Below, in pieces: positions 8,747-16,619 of a stretch of DNA of 64,000 bases (position 1 is its first letter; each line of letters opens with the position of its first letter). The position numbers were made by a program, and so were the translations under genes. The notes under the pieces were generated by a model, which saw only the letters and a list, made by a program, of their open reading frames with translations, did not search any database and was not told where the DNA came from. This DNA is from Chitinophaga pinensis (GTDB taxonomy: Bacteria; Bacteroidota; Bacteroidia; UKL13-3): the NCBI GenBank assembly GCA_945860865.1, contig CAMARW010000003.1:123177-187176 (forward strand), written 5' to 3'.

Positions 8747-10225
8747 ATGAAGAAAATTGTTATTGCCAATAGAGGAGAAATTGCCTTACGCGTGATGCGC
8801 ACAGCCAAAGAAATGGGTATAAAAACGGTTGCCGTATTTAGCGAAGCAGATAGGAAAGCACTACATGTAAGATACGCCGATGAAGCTGTTTGTATTGGTC
8901 CGCCGCCAAGTAACCAAAGTTATTTATTGGGAGATAAAATTATAGAAGTAGCTAAAAACACTGGCGCAGATGCCATTCATCCGGGCTACGGATTTTTAAG
9001 TGAAAATGCTCACTTTGCAAGAAAAGTAAAAGAAGCTGGTCTTATTTTTATTGGTCCTTCTGCCGAAAGTATGGAAATAATGGGCAGCAAAATTGGAGCT
9101 AAACAGGCAGTTAGTAAGTTTAATGTGCCTTTAGTCCCCGGTACTCAAGAGGCTTTAAGAGATATTGTTGAAGCCAAAAAGATTGCCAACGAAATTGGTT
9201 ATCCAGTTTTGGTAAAGGCTTCTGCGGGCGGCGGTGGAAAAGGAATGCGAATTGTAAATTCGGCAGATGAATTTGAAGAAGCTATTCGCATGGCGCAATC
9301 TGAGGCCTTAGCTTCTTTTGGCGACGATGCCGTTTTTATAGAAAAATATGTTGGTTCGCCCAAACATATTGAAATACAGTTGTTGGGCGACCAGCATGGA
9401 AACGTGGTTTATTTATTTGAAAGAGAATGTAGTATTCAACGCAGGCATCAAAAACTAGTAGAAGAAGCGCCAAGCAGTTGTTTAACCCCTGAAGTTAGAA
9501 AGAAAATGGGCGAAGCAGCGGTAAATGTGGCCAAAGCCTCTCAATATTATGGCGCTGGTACCGTGGAGTTTTTGGTAGATGATAAACTCAATTTTTACTT
9601 CCTAGAAATGAATACCCGCTTACAAGTTGAGCATCCCGTTACAGAGCAAATTGTAGGCTTAGATTTGGTTAAAGAGCAAATTAGAATTGCCCGCGGCGAA
9701 GCGCTGGGTTATAACCAAGATGACCTGAAAATACATGGGCACGCCATGGAATTACGCGTGTGCGCAGAAGATCCTATGAATAACTTTCTACCAGATATTG
9801 GAAAACTAGTTACCTATAAAACTCCTCAGGGATATGGTGTTAGAGTAGATGATAGTTTCGAAGAAGGCATGGAAATACCTATTCAATACGACCCAATGAT
9901 TGCTAAGCTAATTACTTTTGGTTCAAGCCGAGAAGAAGCTAGGCTAAGAATGATTAGGGCAATTGCCGATTATAAAATTAGCGGAATTGCTACAACATTA
10001 AGCTTTGGCAATTTTGTAATGCACCACGAAGCATTTATTAAAGGTGATTTTGATACTAAATTTATTGAAAATTATTTTGAACCAGAAATGCTTGAGTCTA
10101 AAAATGATAACCTTGGCGCTATTGCTGCATTTGGAGCGGGTAATTTATTTTTTCAACAAGCGGGTAGTAAACATGAAGTAAAAGAAGTTGGGCAAACAAA
10201 CTGGCAATTAAAACGTAAAAATTAG
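8747..10225 (+). CDS. accC: Biotin carboxylase (AccC-type)
   Basis: A 492-residue protein that carboxylates protein-bound biotin with ATP and bicarbonate. The biotin carboxylase N-domain (MKKIVIANRGEIALRVMRTAKEMG) is followed by an ATP-grasp domain with the glycine loop 'KASAGGGGKGMRIV', the 'ECSIQRRHQK' segment and the active-site 'EMNTRLQVEHPVTE', then the C-domain with 'RVCAEDP'. It is about 40 residues longer than E. coli AccC because of a C-terminal tail ending 'NWQLKRKN', as in the acyl-CoA carboxylase subunits of this phylum. No biotin carrier or carboxyltransferase gene is adjacent, so it could serve either acetyl-CoA or propionyl-CoA carboxylase. The catalytic identity is secure; the complex is not. 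Confidence 0.93.
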   Translation: MKKIVIANRGEIALRVMRTAKEMGIKTVAVFSEADRKALHVRYADEAVCIGPPPSNQSYLLGDKIIEVAKNTGADAIHPGYGFLSENAHFARKVKEAGLIFIGPSAESMEIMGSKIGAKQAVSKFNVPLVPGTQEALRDIVEAKKIANEIGYPVLVKASAGGGGKGMRIVNSADEFEEAIRMAQSEALASFGDDAVFIEKYVGSPKHIEIQLLGDQHGNVVYLFERECSIQRRHQKLVEEAPSSCLTPEVRKKMGEAAVNVAKASQYYGAGTVEFLVDDKLNFYFLEMNTRLQVEHPVTEQIVGLDLVKEQIRIARGEALGYNQDDLKIHGHAMELRVCAEDPMNNFLPDIGKLVTYKTPQGYGVRVDDSFEEGMEIPIQYDPMIAKLITFGSSREEARLRMIRAIADYKISGIATTLSFGNFVMHHEAFIKGDFDTKFIENYFEPEMLESKNDNLGAIAAFGAGNLFFQQAGSKHEVKEVGQTNWQLKRKN

Positions 10226-10398
10226 TTAACAGCGCTTTTTACTATAGCTAACCTAGTCTTTGATAAATCAATACAAAAATAAAGAAATATTAGATTGTGT
10301 TCTTTGTCATTATTTTAATTTATCTCGTTTTAATATCTATATATTCGTTTTTCAATTATTACCCTCCCCATTTTTATAAACATTAAAATATTACTACC

Positions 10399-13300
10399 AT
10401 GAATAGAAAATTTCTTTACAACTTTTTGTTTCTTGCATTATGCCTACTGGGAATTCAAAAAAACTGGGCGCAATCCATTGTAACCACTACCAATAGTTTT
10501 TTAAATAATAATGGGTCTGGAACCGTTGTTTTTAACTTTGAAAACAGCAACCCATACCCTATTTTAATTACCAGAATAGATGGGGTAACACAAACAGCAG
10601 GCACAGTACCAGTTCAGTTTTTGTACAAAACAACACCAAACGCGGGAGTTCCAGGAACGCTAGATTCTGCAAATGGATGGCAGATGGTGGCAAGCGGTTC
10701 TATTACTGGAATTGCAAATAACACCACAACCGTAACGCAGCAGTTTTTTGGAGGCTTAAGCTTTTTAATACCCGCAAACACTACCTATGCATTTGCTATT
10801 TTTGCTTCTGGACAACGCTATTTTAGTGTGCCTATTGGCACTACAACTGTTGATTCTGCAGATGGTTGTAAAATTAGAAGTGGCAATTTAATTTCATATG
10901 GTGGTGGAACCCCTCCTACTGGTCCAGCGATTAATTTAAGAGGTTGGATTGGAAGCATACATTTTTCCCCAGCTGTAACCTGCAGCGGAACACCTTTCCC
11001 AGGCAATGCAATTGCATCTGTTAGCCTAGCTTGCGCTAACCAAACTTTTCAATTAGGATTACAAAATGATTCTAATAGGCTTAATTTATCATACAGATGG
11101 ATATCATCTTCAAATGGATTACCTGGCACTTATACTTTTAGTGCAGGAGATACTACTCGGGTGCTCAATAAAACACAAACAGCTACCAAATGGTACAGAT
11201 GCATTGTAAATTGTGGCGCTAGTAGTTTTGATACATCCACCTCTGTTTTGGTGGTAACGCCATCGGGCGCAATGAATGGCAGTTATACCATTAATCCTAG
11301 CTTACCTATCTCTGCAACTAATTTTCATTCTTTGGCCAATTTTGCAGCAACTATATCTTGTGTTGGTATAACAGGCCCTGTAAATGTAACCCTTGCACCT
11401 GGCCTACCCATTATAAATGGACAAATATCCTTTGGCTCTATTTCAGGCGCATCCTCAACCAACACCATAAATATATTTGGAAATGGTAACACAGTTTCTA
11501 GCACATTGAGTCCAATTGTTTCTTTTGCAGGCACACAATTTTTAACTTGGGATAGTCTAAATATTTTGGGCGCAAGCTCTTTTGCCGGATTTGCGATGCA
11601 TATTAGCAATCAATCGAGGTATTTAATAATACAAAAAAGCAGGATTGATGCAGGTAATACTTCCATATCGGCGGGTAACGCAGGAATTGCTATTTCTGGT
11701 GCCAATAACTCTGCTACTGCTGTTGGAAACAATGCGCAATATATTACTATCAGAAACAATGTAATTGTAGGTGGCTATTTTGGATTAACCATGGTGGGCG
11801 ATGTGGGATTTGCAAACAACTTTGGACATGTTATAGAAAACAATGAGTTTACTAGTTTTTATTTTTATGGTATTTACATTCTTCATGGCGATAGTATAAT
11901 GGTTAGAAACAATGATATAAATCGTTTTAATAGGCCTGTATTATCTATTTTTTATGGCATTTTTAATAGTAATTCTCGCTACATTAAAATTCACAAAAAC
12001 AAAATTCACGATGCAGGTAACGGCGCATACTCATGTTATCCTATTTACTTTGCTAATATTAATTCAACAGCAGGTTTTGAAATAGAAGTTGTAAATAATT
12101 TGGTATATAATAATCAAACAAGTGGTACCTATTACGGAATCTATGGCGTTACGGCAATAAATGGTATAAAAATATATCACAATACGCTTTATTTAAATGG
12201 ATCAGTAGGCAACACGGCAATAAAAAGAGCTATTTTTATTGCCACTGCTCCCAATAATGTAGACGTAAAAAACAACATTATTGATTTTGTTAATGGAAGC
12301 GGCACCAAGTATGCAATCTATATAACAACCGCTTCAGCAACTTTTACAAGCAATCGCAATGTTGTATTTAATAACACAACGGGTATTAATCATTTTGGCT
12401 ATTGGGTTGCAAATAGAACAACTATAGGGGATTGGCAAACAGCCACTGCACAAGATACAAATTCATCTATTGCAAATCCAGCATTTGTAAATGTAGGTGT
12501 TGCAAACTTTATTCCGGCTTCAAATATTATAGATAATATGGGAGTAAATGTGGGTGTAACGCAGGACATTGCTGGAGTCTCTCGATCAACTACAACACCA
12601 GACCCGGGAGCACATGAGTTTACTAGTATTTCTGGTGATATAGGTATTTCTAATGCAAGAATTATAAGAACATCAATTTGTTATGGGGTAAACGATACTG
12701 TTAAGGTTTCCCTTACTAATATAGTTGGTTCAACCATAGACTTTTCAGTTAACCCAATAACTGTTGCCTATAGGATTAATGGACCAGTGGTTAGAATTGA
12801 CAGTGTTTTATTAAATACTGGAACGATACTAACAAATGGTAGTATGGATGTTACTTTTAATAATGTAGCACTTAATCAACCTGGTAGTTATTCTGTAACC
12901 GCCTATATCTCTCCAAATGCTATAAACCAATTATTAGGCAACGACACAATTTACAATCAAGGTGCAACGAATGTTTTACCAATTTTAAGTGTTATTCCTA
13001 AAACAGCTATCGCCACCTCACCATTAGACACATTTGTGCTCAATGCAAAATCACCTGTATTTCCTGCTGGCAAATTTTTCATAACTGAAGTTTCTCACTA
13101 TAAAACCGCTGTTGGCGCTCCTATTGGTGGCTGGCCTGCCTATTTAATAGCAGATGATTATATAGAAATTACAGGTGTGCCAGATTCAGATTTAGCTGGT
13201 ATAATTCTTGAACAATGGAGCACCACTGCTCTTTTAAGTACATATACCTTCCCTGCTGGTACTAAATTAAGTCCGAACGGAACTGCTATTATTGCAGTTG

Positions 13301-14346
13301 GGCAATTAGGAGCAAGTACGCCATCTCCTGCCAACTTTTATTACCATGCTAATTATACAGCAACCTTTGGCTCAACTGCCACAGCTGGTAGAATTTTGCG
13401 CAATAGCGGTACCTTTGCAATTATTGATGCCGTGGCATATGGTACATTTACTTTCCCTGTTGCTGCGGGGGTAACCGTAGCCGATTGGTCTGGCGCAACA
13501 CCAGCTGTTTCTAGCAGTGGAAATAGATTGGTAGGCCCAGATTTAAACACAGCAACCAATTGGATAAACTCAGGAACAAGTCCGCAAAACCCCAATATAT
13601 TAAATGCTGGTGTGTCTTTGCCTTCTCCGGCATCAGCTCCTGGTTTTGAATGGACATACCTAGGCTTATATTTAGATACCAATGTAAACATTACTGTTGG
13701 CCCATATACCGTGCCTGGATTATATACTTATGTAGCAAATTACACCAATGTTTGCGGAACATTCAGAGATACCGTTTTTATAACAGCTAGCAGCACGGTT
13801 CCAGTAGAATGGAGCTTTATAAATGGTTATGTATCTAATCAAGATGCCTTTATAAATTGGGGTACAGCTTCAGAAATTAATACCAGCCATTTTGAAGTAG
13901 AGCAACTACAAGCGGGTAAATTTAAAGCAATTGGAAAAGTATTAGCTGCTGGCAACACTGCCGTATCTAAAACTTATCAATTTAAAGATAATAAGGCTTT
14001 TACAGAGGATGTATCTGAGCAAACTTACCGCATTAAACAAGTAGATAAAGATGGCAAATTTAGCTTCAGTAAAATGGTTTATTTGGTTCAAACAGATAAT
14101 ACATTAAGCGATATTAGCATTTTCCCTAACCCAGGTAAAGAAAGTTTTACATTAATAGGCAGCCAGGTATCCGATGCTACCATAAGAATGTTTGACATGA
14201 CAGGTAAAGAGGTATCTGCTAATTTATTAAACATAAAATTAAATGCAGAACTTTTAGAGGTAACCAATAGCTTAAGTCCAGGTATTTATTTGGTTCAGGT
14301 TAACCTTGATAATAAAATTAAAACTATTAAGTTTATAAAGGAATAA
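10399..14346 (+). CDS. Large T9SS surface protein with beta-helix and lamin-tail domain
   Basis: A 1,315-residue protein with a signal peptide (to about residue 25, 'NWAQ'). Residues 1-170 form a beta-rich domain, then comes an Ig-like stretch with paired cysteines around 200-285. Residues 380-650 hold repeated 'N-N-x-I' turns ('ITIRNNVIVGG', 'IENNEFTSF', 'VRNNDINRF', 'VKNNIIDF') typical of a right-handed parallel beta-helix. Residues about 890-1060 look like a lamin-tail domain ('FFITEVSHYK ... DDYIEITG'). The last 80 residues are a T9SS type A sorting domain ('ISIFPNPGKESF' ... 'GIYLVQVNL' ... 'KTIKFIKE'). Beta-helix and lamin-tail modules suggest an adhesin or polysaccharide-binding protein, which is inference. 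It is transcribed alone, with a terminator at 14379. Confidence 0.88.
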   Translation: MNRKFLYNFLFLALCLLGIQKNWAQSIVTTTNSFLNNNGSGTVVFNFENSNPYPILITRIDGVTQTAGTVPVQFLYKTTPNAGVPGTLDSANGWQMVASGSITGIANNTTTVTQQFFGGLSFLIPANTTYAFAIFASGQRYFSVPIGTTTVDSADGCKIRSGNLISYGGGTPPTGPAINLRGWIGSIHFSPAVTCSGTPFPGNAIASVSLACANQTFQLGLQNDSNRLNLSYRWISSSNGLPGTYTFSAGDTTRVLNKTQTATKWYRCIVNCGASSFDTSTSVLVVTPSGAMNGSYTINPSLPISATNFHSLANFAATISCVGITGPVNVTLAPGLPIINGQISFGSISGASSTNTINIFGNGNTVSSTLSPIVSFAGTQFLTWDSLNILGASSFAGFAMHISNQSRYLIIQKSRIDAGNTSISAGNAGIAISGANNSATAVGNNAQYITIRNNVIVGGYFGLTMVGDVGFANNFGHVIENNEFTSFYFYGIYILHGDSIMVRNNDINRFNRPVLSIFYGIFNSNSRYIKIHKNKIHDAGNGAYSCYPIYFANINSTAGFEIEVVNNLVYNNQTSGTYYGIYGVTAINGIKIYHNTLYLNGSVGNTAIKRAIFIATAPNNVDVKNNIIDFVNGSGTKYAIYITTASATFTSNRNVVFNNTTGINHFGYWVANRTTIGDWQTATAQDTNSSIANPAFVNVGVANFIPASNIIDNMGVNVGVTQDIAGVSRSTTTPDPGAHEFTSISGDIGISNARIIRTSICYGVNDTVKVSLTNIVGSTIDFSVNPITVAYRINGPVVRIDSVLLNTGTILTNGSMDVTFNNVALNQPGSYSVTAYISPNAINQLLGNDTIYNQGATNVLPILSVIPKTAIATSPLDTFVLNAKSPVFPAGKFFITEVSHYKTAVGAPIGGWPAYLIADDYIEITGVPDSDLAGIILEQWSTTALLSTYTFPAGTKLSPNGTAIIAVGQLGASTPSPANFYYHANYTATFGSTATAGRILRNSGTFAIIDAVAYGTFTFPVAAGVTVADWSGATPAVSSSGNRLVGPDLNTATNWINSGTSPQNPNILNAGVSLPSPASAPGFEWTYLGLYLDTNVNITVGPYTVPGLYTYVANYTNVCGTFRDTVFITASSTVPVEWSFINGYVSNQDAFINWGTASEINTSHFEVEQLQAGKFKAIGKVLAAGNTAVSKTYQFKDNKAFTEDVSEQTYRIKQVDKDGKFSFSKMVYLVQTDNTLSDISIFPNPGKESFTLIGSQVSDATIRMFDMTGKEVSANLLNIKLNAELLEVTNSLSPGIYLVQVNLDNKIKTIKFIKE

Positions 14347-14378
14347 AGATAATTTATATAGTTTTGTTTGTTTCGTGT

Positions 14379-14410
14379 AAAAATGCCTCAGAATTACTGG
14401 GGCATTTTTA
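14379..14410 (+). terminator. Intrinsic terminator after the surface protein gene
   Basis: The stem AAAATGCCTC ... GGGGCATTTT, with a 9-base loop and a following T-rich run, begins about 30 bases after the stop codon. Confidence 0.75.
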
Positions 14411-14428
14411 TTTTAAAGCAAACCGAAT

Positions 14429-14436
14429 TACATTTG
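14429..14436 (+). promoter_or_regulatory. -7 element TACATTTG before the small membrane protein
   Basis: An exact TAnnTTTG box 15 bases before the ATG at 14452 and just after a terminator, so the small gene appears to have its own promoter. Confidence 0.5.
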
Positions 14437-14451
14437 CCTTGTTAAGTAAAC

Positions 14452-14631
14452 ATGCAATCTAGTTTAAATAAAACACAAGATAAGCCATTGGAATGCCCGG
14501 TGCCACATAAACAAAGAGGAAAAATAACTCTTTGGTTTAAGCGTATGGGTGTAATTGGATTTTTCTTCTTCCTTATTAAAGGACTATTGTGGCTAATTGT
14601 TCCCTACCTTATAGCTAAAGGAATGCTCTAA
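14452..14631 (+). CDS. Small membrane protein, 59 residues, unknown
   Basis: ATG at 14452 to TAA at 14629-14631. The peptide begins MQSSLNKTQDKPLECPVPHK, then a basic stretch (KQRGKITLWFKRMG), then one or two hydrophobic segments (VIGFFFFLIKGLLWLIVPYLIA). A basic-then-hydrophobic layout predicts a single-span or hairpin inner-membrane protein with a cytoplasmic N-terminus containing one Cys. It is too short to score on length alone. Support comes from the exact -7 box 15 bases upstream, placement right after a terminator, and a tight 4-base convergent overlap with ispD, so no sequence is wasted. I do not recognise the family. Confidence 0.6.
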   Translation: MQSSLNKTQDKPLECPVPHKQRGKITLWFKRMGVIGFFFFLIKGLLWLIVPYLIAKGML

Positions 14632-15296
14632 TCTTTGAGCAAAGCATTAGCAAATAGCAAATCTTCTGAAGTGGTTATTTTTATGTTTTTGTAATCGCCT
14701 TGAACCAATTGAATTTGCCCTCCATTGGCCTCGAAAACAGAAGCATCATCAGTAAAATTATTTACAATTGCTGCCTTATTGTAGGCATTTTTAATGTCTT
14801 CTACCTTAAATGTTTGTGGTGTTTGAACCAAAAAGTAATCAGATCTATTGATGCTTTTACTTCCATTTTCGGTTTGTTTGCGAATTGAATCTTTAAGGGC
14901 AACCACCGTTAAAGCATTTCCTTTCTCTTGCGCTAAATCAAATGATTCTTCAATAATTTTAACAGAGATAAGCGGACGAACACCATCGTGTATAGCCACC
15001 AATCCAGTATTATCCTCAATAGCTTGAAGGCCATTCTTTACAGATTGAAAGCGCGTGTCGCCACCCGCTATAATTTGATGTGGCAATTCAAATTTATAGT
15101 TAATGCAAAGTTGTTTCCAGTAAGCAATTTGATCTTTTGGCAACACCAAGATAAGTTGAATAGCCTCAATGCTTCTAAAAGCTTTGAGTGTGTGCATAAG
15201 CACAGGCATACCTTTTAAAAGAATAAATTGCTTCGGAATTTCAGTTCCCATCCGTAAACCCTTCCCTCCCGCAACTACTAAAGCATATTTATTCAT
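14628..15296 (-). CDS. ispD: 2-C-methyl-D-erythritol 4-phosphate cytidylyltransferase
   Basis: IspD joins CTP to methylerythritol phosphate in the non-mevalonate isoprenoid pathway. I start at Met3 of the longest frame (MNKYALVVAGGKG), which fits the family; 222 residues is normal. The nucleotide-binding 'VVAGGKGLRMG' and 'PKQF' are at the N-terminus, 'HDGVRPLIS' is mid-protein, and 'DDASVFEANGG' follows. It lies downstream of queA in the same direction, separated by a terminator-like hairpin. The identification is secure. Confidence 0.96.
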   Translation of the reverse strand: MNKYALVVAGGKGLRMGTEIPKQFILLKGMPVLMHTLKAFRSIEAIQLILVLPKDQIAYWKQLCINYKFELPHQIIAGGDTRFQSVKNGLQAIEDNTGLVAIHDGVRPLISVKIIEESFDLAQEKGNALTVVALKDSIRKQTENGSKSINRSDYFLVQTPQTFKVEDIKNAYNKAAIVNNFTDDASVFEANGGQIQLVQGDYKNIKITTSEDLLFANALLKD

Positions 15297-15311
15297 AAGC
15301 AATAAAAATAA

Positions 15312-15334
15312 AGGCCGAGAATAAATCTCGGCCT
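15312..15334 (-). terminator. Hairpin terminator between queA and ispD
   Basis: A perfect 8-bp stem, AGGCCGAG-AATAAAT-CTCGGCCT. Read on the minus strand it follows the queA stop and is followed by TTTATTTTTATT, so it probably ends or attenuates queA transcripts before ispD. Confidence 0.7.
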
Positions 15335-15341
15335 AAGTGTA

Positions 15342-16388
15342 TTAAATGATAATCATGGCATCACCGTAGGCCAAAAAGCGATATTTCTTTTTAATGGCTT
15401 CGTTGTATGCTTCTTCTAAAATTTCGAAACCGGCAAAGGCCGCAGTGGCCATTAGTAAGGTAGATTCTGGTGGGTGAAAATTAGAAATTAAAACATTGGC
15501 AATTTTAAAATCATGGGGTGGAAACAAGAATTTATCTGTCCAACCGCTCAAAGCATTTAACCTATCTGCAGATGAAACTGAAGTTTCAAGGGCTCTCATT
15601 ACAGAATTTCCAACGGCAACAATTTTTCTTTTTTCAACAATTGCTTGATTAACCACTTCAGTGGTTTCTTTAGGGATTTCGAAGTATTCCGAATCCATTT
15701 TATGTTTGGTTAAATCTTCTACTTCTACCGTTCTAAAAGAGCCTAAACCATTGTGTAATGTTAATTCTGGAAAGCGAATTCCTTTGATTTCAAGGCGCAT
15801 CATTAATTCTCTACTAAAATGCATACCTGCTGTAGGTGGAATAACAGCGCCTACATTCTTTGCGAAAATGGTATTAAATCTATCTTTATCTAATTTTTCA
15901 ACCTCTCTACCCATGTATTTAGGTAGCGGCATTTCGCCCAATTTGTCGATTAATTTTCTAAGTTCTTCGTCTGTACCATCAAACAAGAAACGAATGGTTC
16001 TGCCTCTACTTGTGGTATTGTCTACTACCTCTGCTACAAGGTCATCGTTTCCAAAATACAATTTATTACCAACCCTAATTTTTCTTGCTGGATCTACTAA
16101 AACGTCCCACAATTTCATTTCTTTGTTTAACTCGCGCAACAAAAAAACCTCAATTTTAGCACCTGTTTTTTCTTTGCTGCCATATAATCTTGCAGGAAAA
16201 ACTTTGGTATTATTAAGCACCATCACGTCACCATCATTGAACATGCCGAGGATATCTGAGAATTTTTTGTGTTCTATCTTTCCACTTTCCCTGTGTATCA
16301 CCATCAACTTAGACTCATCTCTGGCGTCTGTTGGGTGTTTAGCGATTAGGGCTTCATTAAAGGCAAATTTAAATTGTGATAATTTCAT
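15342..16388 (-). CDS. queA: tRNA preQ1(34) S-adenosylmethionine ribosyltransferase-isomerase
   Basis: QueA transfers and isomerises the ribosyl part of SAM onto preQ1 in tRNA to make epoxyqueuosine. The 348-residue product has the family start '[31 protein letters not shown]', the central '[14 protein letters not shown]' and '[28 protein letters not shown]', and the C-terminal '[21 protein letters not shown]'. Length and start are as expected. Upstream are an exact -7 box and the 18-bp GGTTCGAACC palindrome, both in the leader region. The identification is secure. Confidence 0.97.
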   Translation of the reverse strand: MKLSQFKFAFNEALIAKHPTDARDESKLMVIHRESGKIEHKKFSDILGMFNDGDVMVLNNTKVFPARLYGSKEKTGAKIEVFLLRELNKEMKLWDVLVDPARKIRVGNKLYFGNDDLVAEVVDNTTSRGRTIRFLFDGTDEELRKLIDKLGEMPLPKYMGREVEKLDKDRFNTIFAKNVGAVIPPTAGMHFSRELMMRLEIKGIRFPELTLHNGLGSFRTVEVEDLTKHKMDSEYFEIPKETTEVVNQAIVEKRKIVAVGNSVMRALETSVSSADRLNALSGWTDKFLFPPHDFKIANVLISNFHPPESTLLMATAAFAGFEILEEAYNEAIKKKYRFLAYGDAMIII

Positions 16389-16413
16389 GTTATGGTTTTA
16401 GATAATCCATTTC

Positions 16414-16431
16414 TTTTGGTTCGAACCAAAA
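16414..16431. repeat. GGTTCRRACC motif, perfect 18-bp palindrome upstream of queA
   Basis: TTTTGGTTCGAACCAAAA is fully self-complementary. It lies between the queA -7 box and its ATG, so it would be in the 5' leader as a hairpin or act as a DNA site. Confidence 0.8.
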
Positions 16432-16443
16432 TATTTAAAATGA

Positions 16444-16451
16444 CAAAATTA
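16444..16451 (-). promoter_or_regulatory. -7 element TAATTTTG of queA promoter
   Basis: The minus strand reads TAATTTTG, an exact TAnnTTTG, 55 bases upstream of the queA ATG. No TTG at the ideal distance, so the call is moderate. Confidence 0.4.
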
Positions 16452-16560
16452 GGGCGGATAACAAAAAAAATGGAAGGCAAATGTATGTTTGAAATACGCG
16501 AAACCGACCGGTTAAATTATTTTTTTAATTAAAAAGCTCATTATATGTTACTTATAAATT

Positions 16561-16599
16561 AAAAAGACTGCTCCTAGCAAATCTAAGAGCAGTCTTTTT
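16561..16599 (-). terminator. Intrinsic terminator of the metalloprotease gene
   Basis: Long stem AAAAAGACTGCTC ... GAGCAGTCTTTTT with a 13-base loop, 20 bases after the stop codon of the gene at 16620. The A/T arms would allow termination in both directions. Confidence 0.85.
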
Positions 16600-16619
16600 A
16601 ACAAATAAATAGCAGCAAT

